A stretch of DNA of 64,000 nucleotides from CSP1-1 sp035620615. GTDB lineage: Archaea; Thermoproteota; Nitrososphaeria; Nitrososphaerales; Nitrosopumilaceae. Below, in pieces: positions 26,583-35,846 of the stretch (the stretch's first letter is position 1; each line of letters begins with the position of its first letter). The notes under the pieces were generated by a model. It did no database searches and was not told the origin of the DNA. It saw nothing but the letters and a program-made list of their open reading frames with translations. Made by a program: the position numbers and the translations under genes. The DNA is taken from contig DASPGM010000014.1 in NCBI GenBank assembly GCA_035620615.1, positions 18,373-82,372 on the forward strand. Direction: 5' to 3'.

Positions 26583-28154
26583 TTTTTTAGTTTCAATCTT
26601 TGGCGCACTAACTGATCTACTCCGTGCATATTTTTCTACAATCTCATCAGGCATTCTTCCATTGAATAGATCTTTACATAAACCACGTAAGTATCTCATA
26701 ATTGCCCATGTTCCTGCTTTAATTATTCCATACATGAAAACTTTCATTGCTGGTCCATAAGTTTTATTCCTTAAAATAATTGGAATAATATCATTAATTA
26801 CACGTAAATTATTTTCCCAGCACTTCCAAAATAACGTGAATTGGGCCTCATTTAGATTACCGAAATGCATTGAATTTTTCTCACTAAAATCTTGATAAAG
26901 TAAAGGTGCAACAAGACCTCTAAAGTTTGTAGCCCTAAAATCCTTCATCATATCGATAGTGTATTGAACTTCATCAGGGGTTTCATCTGGCCATCCGATA
27001 ATTATTGTCGCAGCTGGGAACCAATGATTCTCATTAAGAATTCTTGCTCCTTCTCTAACTACACTTCCCCATTCATCAGTTGAAAATGGCTTGGTTTTTA
27101 CTCCTAGGTGTTTTTTAACCATACGTGGGGCTACTGTTTCAATTCCAAGATTTGTAGAAAGCCACCTTCCATTTTTTTGCATTTCATTTATTTCGGAAAT
27201 ATTTTGAAGAAGCTTCGGATCTGCTGCTACTGCTGAGAAGGTCATATGGGTAGTACCAATAAAATTGGGACCTAAACTTTTCAAACCTTTCCATAATTCA
27301 GTAATAGCGTCTCTGTTTGGTACAAATTCTCTGTTATCACATCCATAAAGTAACATTTCATCAGAATGTAACCAAATTGAATCAAAACCATAATCTAGAT
27401 TTATTTTTGCTTCATGCTTTAATCTCTCCAGAGGTAAATCTTTTTTTGATCTTTTATTTACATCACAAAAATCACAACCCCTTCCGCATCCTCGCATAGC
27501 CTCAATCAGTGAATTCACAGTGGGACCTTCAATAATTGGAATATTTTGAATATTTTTCACAAAACAATGCATTAATTCAGGAGCATCTCCTTTCTCCAAA
27601 TCATTAAATAAATCCAAGGCTAATTCATCTGCTTCACCAACAACTACAGTGTCTATTCCATGAATTTTCATTCTATCGGTTTTTGCAAGCTCCCATGCGC
27701 CATTTCCTCCTACAACTACCTTGAAATCATATTTTTTCTTTAATTGAATTATATTTGCACACATTTTTTTGAACTTCATAGCTACATAAGATAATTTTTC
27801 TGGAGACATTGTTGTTGTAACAGGTGCCATACCAAGGGGATCCATTACATTAATTCCTACCACTTTTGTTTCTGGACCTATGGATTTTTCAAGGTAATCT
27901 GGATTTGCTACAAAAACTTCATCTTTTTTGTATCCTTGTAGTAAAGCACTTTCTACTCGTCGTAAACCTACTTGAGCAACTTTTGCTTCCCCAGTTACAG
28001 GATCTGTCTCCACTGCTGGACAAAAAACCTTGTCAAAAACCCATTCAGGAAGTACTTCATATGGTCCACACGCAATAAATCCATAAAGAAAATTTCCTCT
28101 ATAGTTTGTCATCAAACTACGGTCTGCTGTTAGAACTATTCGCTTGCCTGACAC
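26577..28154 (-). CDS. B12-binding-domain radical SAM enzyme, possible tetraether-lipid modifier
   Basis: This is a 525-residue protein with an N-terminal Rossmann-like cobalamin-binding region (to about residue 200; VVVGGNGAWE, DTVVVGEADE), the radical-SAM cluster motif CGRGCDFCD at about 222-230 (C-x3-C-x2-C), and a TIM-barrel with LGIETVAPRMVKK and IIIGWPDETPDE. The C-terminus is basic and amphipathic. GDGT ring synthases (GrsA/GrsB) and tetraether synthases belong to related radical-SAM groups, and thaumarchaea cyclise GDGTs to crenarchaeol, so a lipid role is a reasonable inference but not demonstrated by sequence alone. Confidence 0.8.
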   Translation of the reverse strand: MSGKRIVLTADRSLMTNYRGNFLYGFIACGPYEVLPEWVFDKVFCPAVETDPVTGEAKVAQVGLRRVESALLQGYKKDEVFVANPDYLEKSIGPETKVVGINVMDPLGMAPVTTTMSPEKLSYVAMKFKKMCANIIQLKKKYDFKVVVGGNGAWELAKTDRMKIHGIDTVVVGEADELALDLFNDLEKGDAPELMHCFVKNIQNIPIIEGPTVNSLIEAMRGCGRGCDFCDVNKRSKKDLPLERLKHEAKINLDYGFDSIWLHSDEMLLYGCDNREFVPNRDAITELWKGLKSLGPNFIGTTHMTFSAVAADPKLLQNISEINEMQKNGRWLSTNLGIETVAPRMVKKHLGVKTKPFSTDEWGSVVREGARILNENHWFPAATIIIGWPDETPDEVQYTIDMMKDFRATNFRGLVAPLLYQDFSEKNSMHFGNLNEAQFTLFWKCWENNLRVINDIIPIILRNKTYGPAMKVFMYGIIKAGTWAIMRYLRGLCKDLFNGRMPDEIVEKYARSRSVSAPKIETKKL

Positions 28155-28245
28155 CGTCTAAAACTCCTTTTAGCATGATATAAATCATTTACGAAAAGTC
28201 TTATGACTAAAATCACTTATGTAGGAATAATGTGAAGAATTAATT

Positions 28246-28968
28246 ATGAAAGACATTAGTGAGCCTCGACATTTAGAACCTCATATTAATGAGTCAAGCT
28301 CAATGCGTGATTTTATTTTTGGTTTTGGTGATGGAATAAATACTTCATTAGGAATTGCTGCAGGAGTTGGTGGGGCTTCTGTTTCATCAGATCTAATAAT
28401 TCTTGCAGCCCTAGTAGCTATGTTTACAGGGGCAAAGGCCATGGCAGTTCAAAATTATTTAGCTGTTAAATCTCAACGAGAATTATTATCTTCAGAAATT
28501 AATCGAGAAAACTGGGAAATAGAAAATAAACCAGAAGATGAAAGAAAAGAGATTGAGGATATCTACAAAGCTAAGGGTTTTACAGGAAATGATCTTAAAA
28601 TGATTGTAGATAAAATCACTTCTGATAAAAAAGTCTGGTTAGACACAATGCTTAGAGAGGAATTAAATTTGAATTTAGAAATTCTTGGACATCCAATAAA
28701 AAGTGCACTACGAATGTTTGGAGCATTTTTAATTGGAGGCATACTTCCAATAATTCCATTTTTCTTTAGTTCCGGATTTACCCCACTTTTTATTGCAATT
28801 GGAATGAGTCTTGCTGCCTCCTTCATCGTTGGTGCGGTTAAATCAAGAATGGCAAATACAAGTTTTCTTAAAGGAGGAATAGAAATGGCAGGTTTAGGAA
28901 CCGGCATAGCATTAATTGGATATGGAATTGGTAGTGAATTATCTAGTCTTGGAATAATTAATGTTTAG
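28246..28968 (+). CDS. VIT1/CCC1 family Fe/Mn transporter
   Basis: This 240-residue membrane protein has the family start RDFIFGFGDGINTSLGIAAGVGGA (residues about 22-45), a second helix with FTGAKAMAVQNYLAVKSQRE, a charged cytoplasmic segment rich in Glu (about 80-135, the usual metal-binding region) and three more helices. VIT1/CCC1 proteins move Fe2+ or Mn2+ out of the cytosol. It overlaps convergent larB by 11 bases. The upstream DNA contains AAGTCTTATGACTAA, a weak dyad. Confidence 0.85.
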   Translation: MKDISEPRHLEPHINESSSMRDFIFGFGDGINTSLGIAAGVGGASVSSDLIILAALVAMFTGAKAMAVQNYLAVKSQRELLSSEINRENWEIENKPEDERKEIEDIYKAKGFTGNDLKMIVDKITSDKKVWLDTMLREELNLNLEILGHPIKSALRMFGAFLIGGILPIIPFFFSSGFTPLFIAIGMSLAASFIVGAVKSRMANTSFLKGGIEMAGLGTGIALIGYGIGSELSSLGIINV

Positions 28969-29740
28969 ATCTTTTAAGATTAACCCTATTTGCAATACTT
29001 GCAGCCATTGCACCAGCACCTATCCCATTATCAATATTTACAACTGCTAATCCAAGGGAACAACTTTGTAACATCGATGCTAATGTTGCAATACCTTTTT
29101 CTCCATAACCATATCCAACCGAAGTAGGTACTCCAATTACTGGTACATTAACTGATGATGAAACAAGTGTTGCTAAAGCCCCTTCCATTCCTGCAACTAC
29201 TACAATCGAATCAACCTCGTTTTTAATAAATTCCTTGAGAGCAGGAAACACTCTATGTAAACCTGCAACTCCCACATCATAACTGCATATGCAATTACAA
29301 CACATTGATTTACACATTAGCCTTGCTTCTTCGGCTACACCTATATCCGAAGTCCCTGCAGCTAAGATGCCTACTACTCCTTTATTTTTTTTCACGGGTT
29401 TTTTGTAAATAAAAATGGTTGATGAATTTTTTCCAATATCCACCTTAAATTTACTTTTCTTAGAAAACTCTAATATTTTATTAATATCATTTTTTTTTAA
29501 TCTAGAAACAAGCATAGAATTTGATTTTTTTAATACTCTTTGAATGATTTTTTTGGTTTCACTAAATTGTTTATGTTCTGCAAATATTACTTCTGGAATT
29601 CCATGTCGATGCTTTCTCCCAATATCAATTTTTGCAAAATCTTCAATTTTTTCTAATGAATAAAGTGATAATAACTTACGTGAATGGGATACCGTAATTT
29701 TCCCAGATTTTAATGAATTTAGAATATCATCTAATTCCAA
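28958..29740 (-). CDS. larB: Nickel-pincer cofactor synthase LarB (AIR carboxylase fold)
   Basis: The 260-residue protein has an N-terminal helical part (LKSGKITVSHSRK) and a PurE-like C-terminal half with GILAAGTSDIGVAEEA, YDVGVAGLHR, VVVAGMEGALATLVSS and PTSVGYGYGEKGIATL. LarB carboxylates and hydrolyses nicotinic acid adenine dinucleotide to start the pincer nucleotide used by LarA-type racemases. Start TTG at 29740. It is transcribed with malate dehydrogenase (36-base gap) and divergent from larC-larE. Confidence 0.9.
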   Translation of the reverse strand: MELDDILNSLKSGKITVSHSRKLLSLYSLEKIEDFAKIDIGRKHRHGIPEVIFAEHKQFSETKKIIQRVLKKSNSMLVSRLKKNDINKILEFSKKSKFKVDIGKNSSTIFIYKKPVKKNKGVVGILAAGTSDIGVAEEARLMCKSMCCNCICSYDVGVAGLHRVFPALKEFIKNEVDSIVVVAGMEGALATLVSSSVNVPVIGVPTSVGYGYGEKGIATLASMLQSCSLGLAVVNIDNGIGAGAMAASIANRVNLKRSKH

Positions 29741-29776
29741 TGTGAATTTAACGATTTATTTCAGTTAAAAATCTAA

Positions 29777-30691
29777 TTAGATGTTTAAATTCGAAATGGC
29801 ATTTTTTACACTTTCGGCTGATTTTCTAAGGTCGTTTTTTTCTTCATTATTAAGTTCTAATTCAATAATTTTTTCAACACCATTTTTTCCAATTACGGCT
29901 GGAACTCCCATTGTAATATTAGAAAATCCATATTCCCCATCCAGTGCTGTTGCAACAGGGATTATTTTTTTTTGATCTCTTACTACCGCTTCTATAATTG
30001 TAGAAATTGCATTACCTGGTGCATGTATAGTGGCACCTTTTTGTTCAATGACTTTTGCAGCAACCTGTTTAGTATTTTGTATCAATTCATCAAGTTTATC
30101 TTTTGTAAGAAGCGATGTTAGAGGAATCCCAGATACTGATGAAAATCTAGTTAATGGTAACATGTTTTCTCCATGTTCTCCTATTACTAAAGCTCGAATA
30201 GAACTTCGGGAATGTCCAGTTGCCTCATGAATAAATTGTATAAATCTTGAAAGATCCAGCATATTTCCCATTCCAAATATTCTATTTCTTTTAAAACCTG
30301 AAACTTTGTATGCAACATGCGCCATAGGATCCAGAGGATTTGTTACTGGAACAATCATAGAATCTTTTGCATATTTTTTTATATTCTCTACTACATCTTT
30401 TACAATACCAGTATTGATTTTCAGAAGATCCATTCTAGTCATTCCAGGTTTTCTTCCAGAACCTGCAACCACTACAACAATTTTAGAATTTTTCATCTCT
30501 GAATAATCATTAGAACCTTTTATTTCAACATCCATTCCTTTTTCAGATAACATGTGATTCAAATCCATAGCTTCACCTTGGGGTAATCCTTTTACAATAT
30601 CAAGCAAAAGAATTTCATCATCTAATTTCTTCAGAGCTGTAAAAAGGGCTGCAGCAGCCCCCACTTTTCCAGAACCAATTATAGTTATCAT
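29777..30691 (-). CDS. mdh: NAD-dependent malate dehydrogenase
   Basis: The 304-residue LDH/MDH-family enzyme has GSGKVGAAAA near the N-terminus, the substrate-loop AGSGRKPGMTR with Arg at the malate-specifying position (lactate dehydrogenases have Gln), VTNPLDPM, and the catalytic histidine in IGEHGENMLP. It interconverts malate and oxaloacetate. It is placed between larB and the divergent larC, so it shares a promoter region with the nickel-pincer genes. Confidence 0.93.
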   Translation of the reverse strand: MITIIGSGKVGAAAALFTALKKLDDEILLLDIVKGLPQGEAMDLNHMLSEKGMDVEIKGSNDYSEMKNSKIVVVVAGSGRKPGMTRMDLLKINTGIVKDVVENIKKYAKDSMIVPVTNPLDPMAHVAYKVSGFKRNRIFGMGNMLDLSRFIQFIHEATGHSRSSIRALVIGEHGENMLPLTRFSSVSGIPLTSLLTKDKLDELIQNTKQVAAKVIEQKGATIHAPGNAISTIIEAVVRDQKKIIPVATALDGEYGFSNITMGVPAVIGKNGVEKIIELELNNEEKNDLRKSAESVKNAISNLNI

Positions 30692-30781
30692 GTCATGCGA
30701 TTTTAATTCTCATTAATTAAATCTAGTGAATTTTAAATTCTATTCAAGAGAATTTATATTCATTTTATTGATCTAAAAAAT

Positions 30782-32014
30782 ATGGTAATTGTAATAGATT
30801 CTCAGATTGCTGGAATATCTGGTGATATGTTACTTTGTGCTTTGGTGGATTTAGGTGCAAATAAATTAAAAATTATCAAAGCAATTAAAATCTCAGAAAA
30901 AAACATGAGCGGTTCTATCATTAAAAAAATTGATTTTTGTAAAGTAAAGAAAAATGGAGTTGAAGCAACTGAATTAATTTTGGATATTGATGAAAAAACT
31001 CATGAGCGTAAAGGAACTGAAATTCAAAAATGTATTGAAAAATCAATAAATGAAATTGGACTTTCAGAAAAAGCTAAAAGTTTTGCAATTGCAAGTATTG
31101 AAACTTTAATGAAGGCTGAATCAAAGATTCATGGCTCTCCAATATCATCCGTTCACTTTCATGAAGCCTCAAGTATTGATACTGTGATAGATATTATAGG
31201 AACAGCAACTGCAATTGATGATTTAAAATTATTTGCGGAGGAATTTATTTCTACTCAGGTAGCAGTAGGAGGTGGGACCTTAACTTTTTCGCATGGCACT
31301 ACCTCTAATCCAGCTAGTGCAGTTTTAGAAATCCTGAAAAACTCTCAAATAATGATCTCTGGAGGTCAAGTAAATGAAGAATTAACTACTCCAACAGGTG
31401 CAAGTATGTTAACCAATTTAACAAAGACATGTTTAGATTTTTACCCAAAAATGAGAGTAAATTCTATAGGTTATGGGGCAGGTAAGAAAAATTTTGACGG
31501 ATTTTCAAACGTATTAAAAATAATTCAAGGTGAAAAAACTAAATTCTATCATCAAGACGTGGTTCAAATTTTAGAAACAAATGTTGATGATGTTTCAGGG
31601 GAATTACTTGGGAATTTAATTGAAAAAATTATGTCATTTGGAGCAAAAGATGTTACTATTACTTCAGCAATTACTAAAAAGGGTCGACCTACAAATCTTG
31701 TATCGGTTATATGTGATTCTGAATCAATGAACTCAATTATAGAATTATTGATTTCTGAAACAGGTACACTAGGTATACGAGTTCGTTCTTCGGAAAGATA
31801 TACCGTCCCAAGAACAGTAGAAAAAATTCCTATAAAAATCGAGGGTTTAATTTTTGAGGTAAATTGTAAAATAGTCTATGAAGAGAATAAAATAAAAAAT
31901 TTCAAGATTGAATATGATGATATCGTATTAATCTCTAAAACAATTAATCAATCCTTCAAAAAAACCGAGGAATTAATTCGAATAGCTGTTAAGGATAATT
32001 TGGGTCTTAAATGA
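30782..32014 (+). CDS. larC: Nickel insertion protein LarC, full-length
   Basis: This is a 410-residue single chain covering both parts that are split by frameshift in Lactiplantibacillus. It has DSQIAGISGDMLLCALVDLG at the start, SVHFHEASSIDTVIDIIG (about 121-138), the TTPTGASML motif, ETNVDDVSGELLG (about 262-274) and the C-terminal TLGIRVRSSERYTVPR. LarC is a CTP-dependent nickel cyclometallase that puts Ni into the pincer nucleotide. Its stop overlaps the larE ATG by four bases. Confidence 0.92.
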   Translation: MVIVIDSQIAGISGDMLLCALVDLGANKLKIIKAIKISEKNMSGSIIKKIDFCKVKKNGVEATELILDIDEKTHERKGTEIQKCIEKSINEIGLSEKAKSFAIASIETLMKAESKIHGSPISSVHFHEASSIDTVIDIIGTATAIDDLKLFAEEFISTQVAVGGGTLTFSHGTTSNPASAVLEILKNSQIMISGGQVNEELTTPTGASMLTNLTKTCLDFYPKMRVNSIGYGAGKKNFDGFSNVLKIIQGEKTKFYHQDVVQILETNVDDVSGELLGNLIEKIMSFGAKDVTITSAITKKGRPTNLVSVICDSESMNSIIELLISETGTLGIRVRSSERYTVPRTVEKIPIKIEGLIFEVNCKIVYEENKIKNFKIEYDDIVLISKTINQSFKKTEELIRIAVKDNLGLK

Positions 32015-32811
32015 CAACACTAATTGATCTAATTAATTGGTTTAATGGTAAAAATAGTGTACTAGTAGCGCTTTCTGGTGGAGTAGATAGTGCATTAGTT
32101 GCTTATGCAGCATTTCAAAATTTAGGAAATTCGGCAATAGCTGTCACTGCTGATTACAAAACTCTTTCAAGAGATGAATTATCTTCAGCAAGAAACGTTT
32201 GTAATGAAATTGGAATTAAGCAAATAATAATTAATTATAATGAATTAGAAAATGAAAATTTTGTGCTAAATGACAAAAATCGATGTTTCTATTGTAGAGA
32301 CGAATTGGCAAAAAAACTGAAAGATCTTGCAATGGAACTTGGGGTGGAAACCATTGTGGATGGAACCCAATCTGATGATTTAGCCGATTATCGACCAGGT
32401 ATTAGAGCACTCAAATCAAATGGAATTCAAAGCCCATTATTAGAAATTCAATTTACAAAACAACAGGTTCGAGATGAAGCTAAAAGAATTAATTTATCAG
32501 TTTTTGATAGACCATCCAATTCTTGCTTAGCTTCTCGCATACCTTGGGGTCAGAGGATTAGTGCTGAGCGACTTGCTAGAATTGAGGTAGGAGAAACAAT
32601 TGTAAAACAAACCCTTGGTGCAAATCAGGTCCGTGTAAGGGATTTTGATGGAGTAGCAAAAATAGAAGTTGCAAAAAATGAATTGGAACTTATTTCTAAT
32701 AAATCCAAGATTAATGAAATAATTATTAAATTATTACAAATTGGTTTTAAATCAGTAATAATTGATCCAGAAGGATACAAATCTGGGAAGATCAATGTTT
32801 TAGTTGATTGA
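32011..32811 (+). CDS. larE: LarE, ATP-dependent sulfur-transfer enzyme of nickel-pincer synthesis
   Basis: The 266-residue PP-loop enzyme has ALSGGVDSALVA (residues about 20-31), RCFYCRDEL (about 89-97), the DGTQSDDLADYRPG loop and RPSNSCLASRIPWGQR (about 169-184). The cysteine in SCLASR aligns with the sacrificial Cys176 of Lactiplantibacillus LarE; no obvious extra cysteines for an Fe-S cluster lie nearby. It thiolates the LarB product. It overlaps larC upstream and the cysteine desulfurase downstream (TTGA), so all three are translationally coupled. Confidence 0.92.
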   Translation: MTTLIDLINWFNGKNSVLVALSGGVDSALVAYAAFQNLGNSAIAVTADYKTLSRDELSSARNVCNEIGIKQIIINYNELENENFVLNDKNRCFYCRDELAKKLKDLAMELGVETIVDGTQSDDLADYRPGIRALKSNGIQSPLLEIQFTKQQVRDEAKRINLSVFDRPSNSCLASRIPWGQRISAERLARIEVGETIVKQTLGANQVRVRDFDGVAKIEVAKNELELISNKSKINEIIIKLLQIGFKSVIIDPEGYKSGKINVLVD

Positions 32812-33965
32812 TCTACCTAGATAATGCAGCATCAACACCTCTACATGAGCAGGTTTTTCACGAGATGGTTCCATTTTTACAAGAGCAATTTGGAAATCCT
32901 TCCTCTATTCACAAATTTGGTAGAACTGCACAAAGAGCACTTCAAAATTCTAGAAAGCAAATTGCCAAATTAATAAATGCTGAACCCAATGAAATTCTAT
33001 TTACATCTGGAGGAACCGAATCAAATAATACTGCACTATTTGGATTTACTAACCACGCAAAAGGAAACCATATTATTACTTCATCTATTGAACATGAAGC
33101 AATTTTAGAACCATGTAAGAAACTCCAAAAAGAAGGTTTTGAAATTACTTTTGTTCCTGTAAATGATTTCGGAATGATAAATTTATTCGATATTGAAAAA
33201 TCAATTACACCTAAAACATGTCTTGTTAGCATTATGTTTGCAAACAATGAAGTAGGCACAATTCAACCAATCAAAAAAATTTCCAAAATATGTCATGATA
33301 AACATGTAATTTTTCACACTGATGCGGTTCAAGCAATTGGCAAAGTCAACGTAGATGTCAAAGAACTTGATATTGATTTGTTATCTTTATCATCTCATAA
33401 AATTAATGGTCCTAAAGGAGTTGGTGCTTTATACATAAAAAATGGAATTAAACTAAATCCTTTCATTTTTGGTGGTGGCCAGGAAAACGGTATGAGATCC
33501 GGTACAGAGAATGTTGCAAGTATTGTTGGGTTTGGAAAAGCGTGTCAGCTTGCAATGGATAACATGTCTCAAAATATCTCTCACCTAACAAATGTTAGAA
33601 ATTATTTAATCAAAAAAATAACCTCAGAGATACCTTTGGTTAGGTTAAATGGACATCCAGACCAAAGGATAGCAAATAATGCACACTTTACATTTCTTGG
33701 TGTGAATGGAGAAGACCTTATTATCAAACTTGATGAAAATGGGATTGCAGCGTCTACCGGTTCTGCTTGCTCTGTTTTAGTACAAAAGGAATCTCATGTT
33801 CTAAAAGCAATGGGTTTCTCCCATGAACAAATTACTGGCTCTTTACGTCTAACTGTTGGAATATCAAATACCAAATCAGAGATTGATAAAACTGTGGAAA
33901 TTTTAAAAAATGTAGTAAAAGAACTCCGTGCATTTTCGCCACTTAAAGAAAAATACAGTTTTTAG
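32808..33965 (+). CDS. Cysteine desulfurase (NifS/IscS class V aminotransferase)
   Basis: The 385-residue PLP enzyme starts at TTG within the larE stop (TTGA). MIYLDNAASTPLHE is the normal start. Other motifs: FTSGGTESNNTALFG, FHTDAVQAIGK, the PLP lysine in LSSHKINGPKG, and the active cysteine in STGSACSVLVQKESHVL near the C-terminus. It releases sulfur from cysteine as a persulfide. Tight coupling with larE suggests it supplies sulfur to that enzyme or recharges its cysteine, although a general Fe-S or tRNA thiolation role is equally possible. Confidence 0.93.
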   Translation: MIYLDNAASTPLHEQVFHEMVPFLQEQFGNPSSIHKFGRTAQRALQNSRKQIAKLINAEPNEILFTSGGTESNNTALFGFTNHAKGNHIITSSIEHEAILEPCKKLQKEGFEITFVPVNDFGMINLFDIEKSITPKTCLVSIMFANNEVGTIQPIKKISKICHDKHVIFHTDAVQAIGKVNVDVKELDIDLLSLSSHKINGPKGVGALYIKNGIKLNPFIFGGGQENGMRSGTENVASIVGFGKACQLAMDNMSQNISHLTNVRNYLIKKITSEIPLVRLNGHPDQRIANNAHFTFLGVNGEDLIIKLDENGIAASTGSACSVLVQKESHVLKAMGFSHEQITGSLRLTVGISNTKSEIDKTVEILKNVVKELRAFSPLKEKYSF

Positions 33966-33975
33966 AAAAACACAA

Positions 33976-34794
33976 TTAATATGAATTTTTTAATGGTATA
34001 CGGTATTTTGATGATACTAAAATAATTGAGATTATTCCCACTATTAGAACTAACATTACTATGTTTCCAAATTCTGGAACTACGAAAGTTCCGATAATTT
34101 CAATATCTGAATCTCCATCTTCAAAATTTATTGTAATTTTTCTTAAATCTACATTATTTTCATTTTCCTCATATGGTACTTCTACTCCATCAATTAGAAT
34201 AATATAGCTATCATCTGTGTTATCATTCTTTTTTGCATCAATTGATTTTCGAGGCAAATCTAGGATGATAAATCCATCATCTTCAGTTTCTATGATGACA
34301 ATTAATGCAAAAATTTCTGGATCAACAATCATGTCTTTTACTGTTGCTCCTTTTACTGTGTAGTGTATATCGAAAGTTCCATAACTTCCTGCATTTACCT
34401 CGAAAATATCTGTCGTCTCTCTAATCGAAAGTTTAGTGTGATATTCAAATTCTGTTTCAACCATGTAATTTGCACCATAAGACGCTCTAATGATATACGT
34501 TCCATCTTTTTGCCAATATGGCCCCTTAGCTAGCATTGTATGTGTATATTTTCCATCTTGGGCCACAGTAATCTGTGCAATATCAATTAAATTTCCTTCA
34601 TAAAATATTTGTAATGTTACAGGAGTGTCAATTATAACTGCTGTAACATTTCCAGAAACAATAATAGCATCTCCTTCTTCATAAGATTTTTCAGAAGTTT
34701 TTACGGAAAGTAGTTCTGGAGTTTGTGCCAAAGCTGTAAATGTAGAAAAAGATAATATCGCACACACTAGACATAATACGACTTTATATTTCAT
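33976..34794 (-). CDS. PEFG-CTERM surface protein, copy 1
   Basis: I use the ATG at 34794 (MKYKVVLCLVCAILSF), which gives a clean signal peptide; the frame could extend 34 codons but would run into the upstream gene. The 272-residue protein has the beta module TSEKSYEEGDAIIVSGNVTA followed by a second domain, and ends VPEFGNIVMLVLIVGIIS with a short basic tail. PEFG tails are known thaumarchaeal signals for archaeosortase processing. It is the most diverged of three tandem paralogues. Confidence 0.8.
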   Translation of the reverse strand: MKYKVVLCLVCAILSFSTFTALAQTPELLSVKTSEKSYEEGDAIIVSGNVTAVIIDTPVTLQIFYEGNLIDIAQITVAQDGKYTHTMLAKGPYWQKDGTYIIRASYGANYMVETEFEYHTKLSIRETTDIFEVNAGSYGTFDIHYTVKGATVKDMIVDPEIFALIVIIETEDDGFIILDLPRKSIDAKKNDNTDDSYIILIDGVEVPYEENENNVDLRKITINFEDGDSDIEIIGTFVVPEFGNIVMLVLIVGIISIILVSSKYRIPLKNSY

Positions 34795-34876
34795 AAAATC
34801 AAGAACTATCTTTTGTATATTTCCTTTACTATTTAATTGTGGATTTAAAATAAAAAATGAAAAAAAGATTAAGATC

Positions 34877-35782
34877 TTAGTATTTTGGTAATACATTCAA
34901 TCTTGTTCGTGAAGATACTGCAATTATTGAAATAATTGCGACTGCTAGAATTAGTGCTGCAATAGCGCCAAACTCTGGTATTGCGAAGGTACCAATGATT
35001 TCTATCTCTTCTGCTCCATCAGGGAACATGATCGTAACTGTTCTTGTAGTAGCTGTAACTGATTCTTCAGAGTCTGTCTCTTCTCCATCTACTAGGACAA
35101 AGAGTGGGTCAGTACTTGATTTTGTATCTAGCACACTTCTTGGAATATGAAGTGTTATTGTTCCATCACTACTTGTGTTGACGTTAATCATCAATGAGGT
35201 TGTCTTCTGATTGATGCTTGCACTTGTTACTGTTCCACCAGTGATACTGTAAGGTATGCAATAATTGCTTAGACCTATTTTTGCAGTTAATTCACCTGGT
35301 GCACATTGGCCACCGCTAACAGTTCCTCCAGTTAGTTGAACTAGAGCTTTATTGTTAATTTGCTGGTTTCCATATGTTACTTTGATAGTATAGGTACCGT
35401 CGTATTTCCATGCATCTCCTGCAGTACTTAGCATTGTCTTATACTTTCCATCGCTACCGATTTGAAGTTGATCAACTGCAACTATATTGTTAAATGGTGG
35501 TGGACCAATTACTACTAATCCAACCTCGGTTCCTGGTCTTACTCCAGCAACGCTTCCTTCAATTGCAATAGTTGACTTGTGATCATATACAGCTTTATCT
35601 GTCCAAACTCTGATGGGTATATCTGCTTGTGCTGATTCTTCTTTCTTCATAATAATGTCTTGATCAGGACAATCCGGACAAGCTAGTTCATCATAGAATC
35701 CTTGAGCAAATACTGCTGAAGTAGATGTTGCTAATACTGCGGCTATAATGGCTATTGCCACATACGACGTACGGGTGTTCAT
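34877..35782 (-). CDS. PEFG-CTERM surface protein, copy 2
   Basis: The 301-residue paralogue has a signal peptide to about AVFAQG (residue 28), a CPDCPDQD cysteine pair near residue 34-41 not found in its neighbours, the beta module (AVYDHKSTIAIEGSVAG ... YDGTYTIKVTYG), a cysteine-containing middle (GGQCAPGEL, SNYCIPYS) and the PEFGAIAALILAVAIIS tail with SRTRL. The extra cysteines may form disulfides. Same strand and order as the flanking copies. Confidence 0.8.
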   Translation of the reverse strand: MNTRTSYVAIAIIAAVLATSTSAVFAQGFYDELACPDCPDQDIIMKKEESAQADIPIRVWTDKAVYDHKSTIAIEGSVAGVRPGTEVGLVVIGPPPFNNIVAVDQLQIGSDGKYKTMLSTAGDAWKYDGTYTIKVTYGNQQINNKALVQLTGGTVSGGQCAPGELTAKIGLSNYCIPYSITGGTVTSASINQKTTSLMINVNTSSDGTITLHIPRSVLDTKSSTDPLFVLVDGEETDSEESVTATTRTVTIMFPDGAEEIEIIGTFAIPEFGAIAALILAVAIISIIAVSSRTRLNVLPKY

Positions 35783-35846
35783 CTTGTTTGCCGTTGAGTA
35801 AATTGGCTATTTATGTATATTTAAAAAATGAAAAAAGATGAAAGAT

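Noticed and set aside
34795..34896. Longer N-terminus for PEFG protein copy 1
   Set aside because: The extra residues contain no signal peptide pattern and overlap the upstream paralogue; the internal ATG gives a clean signal peptide.
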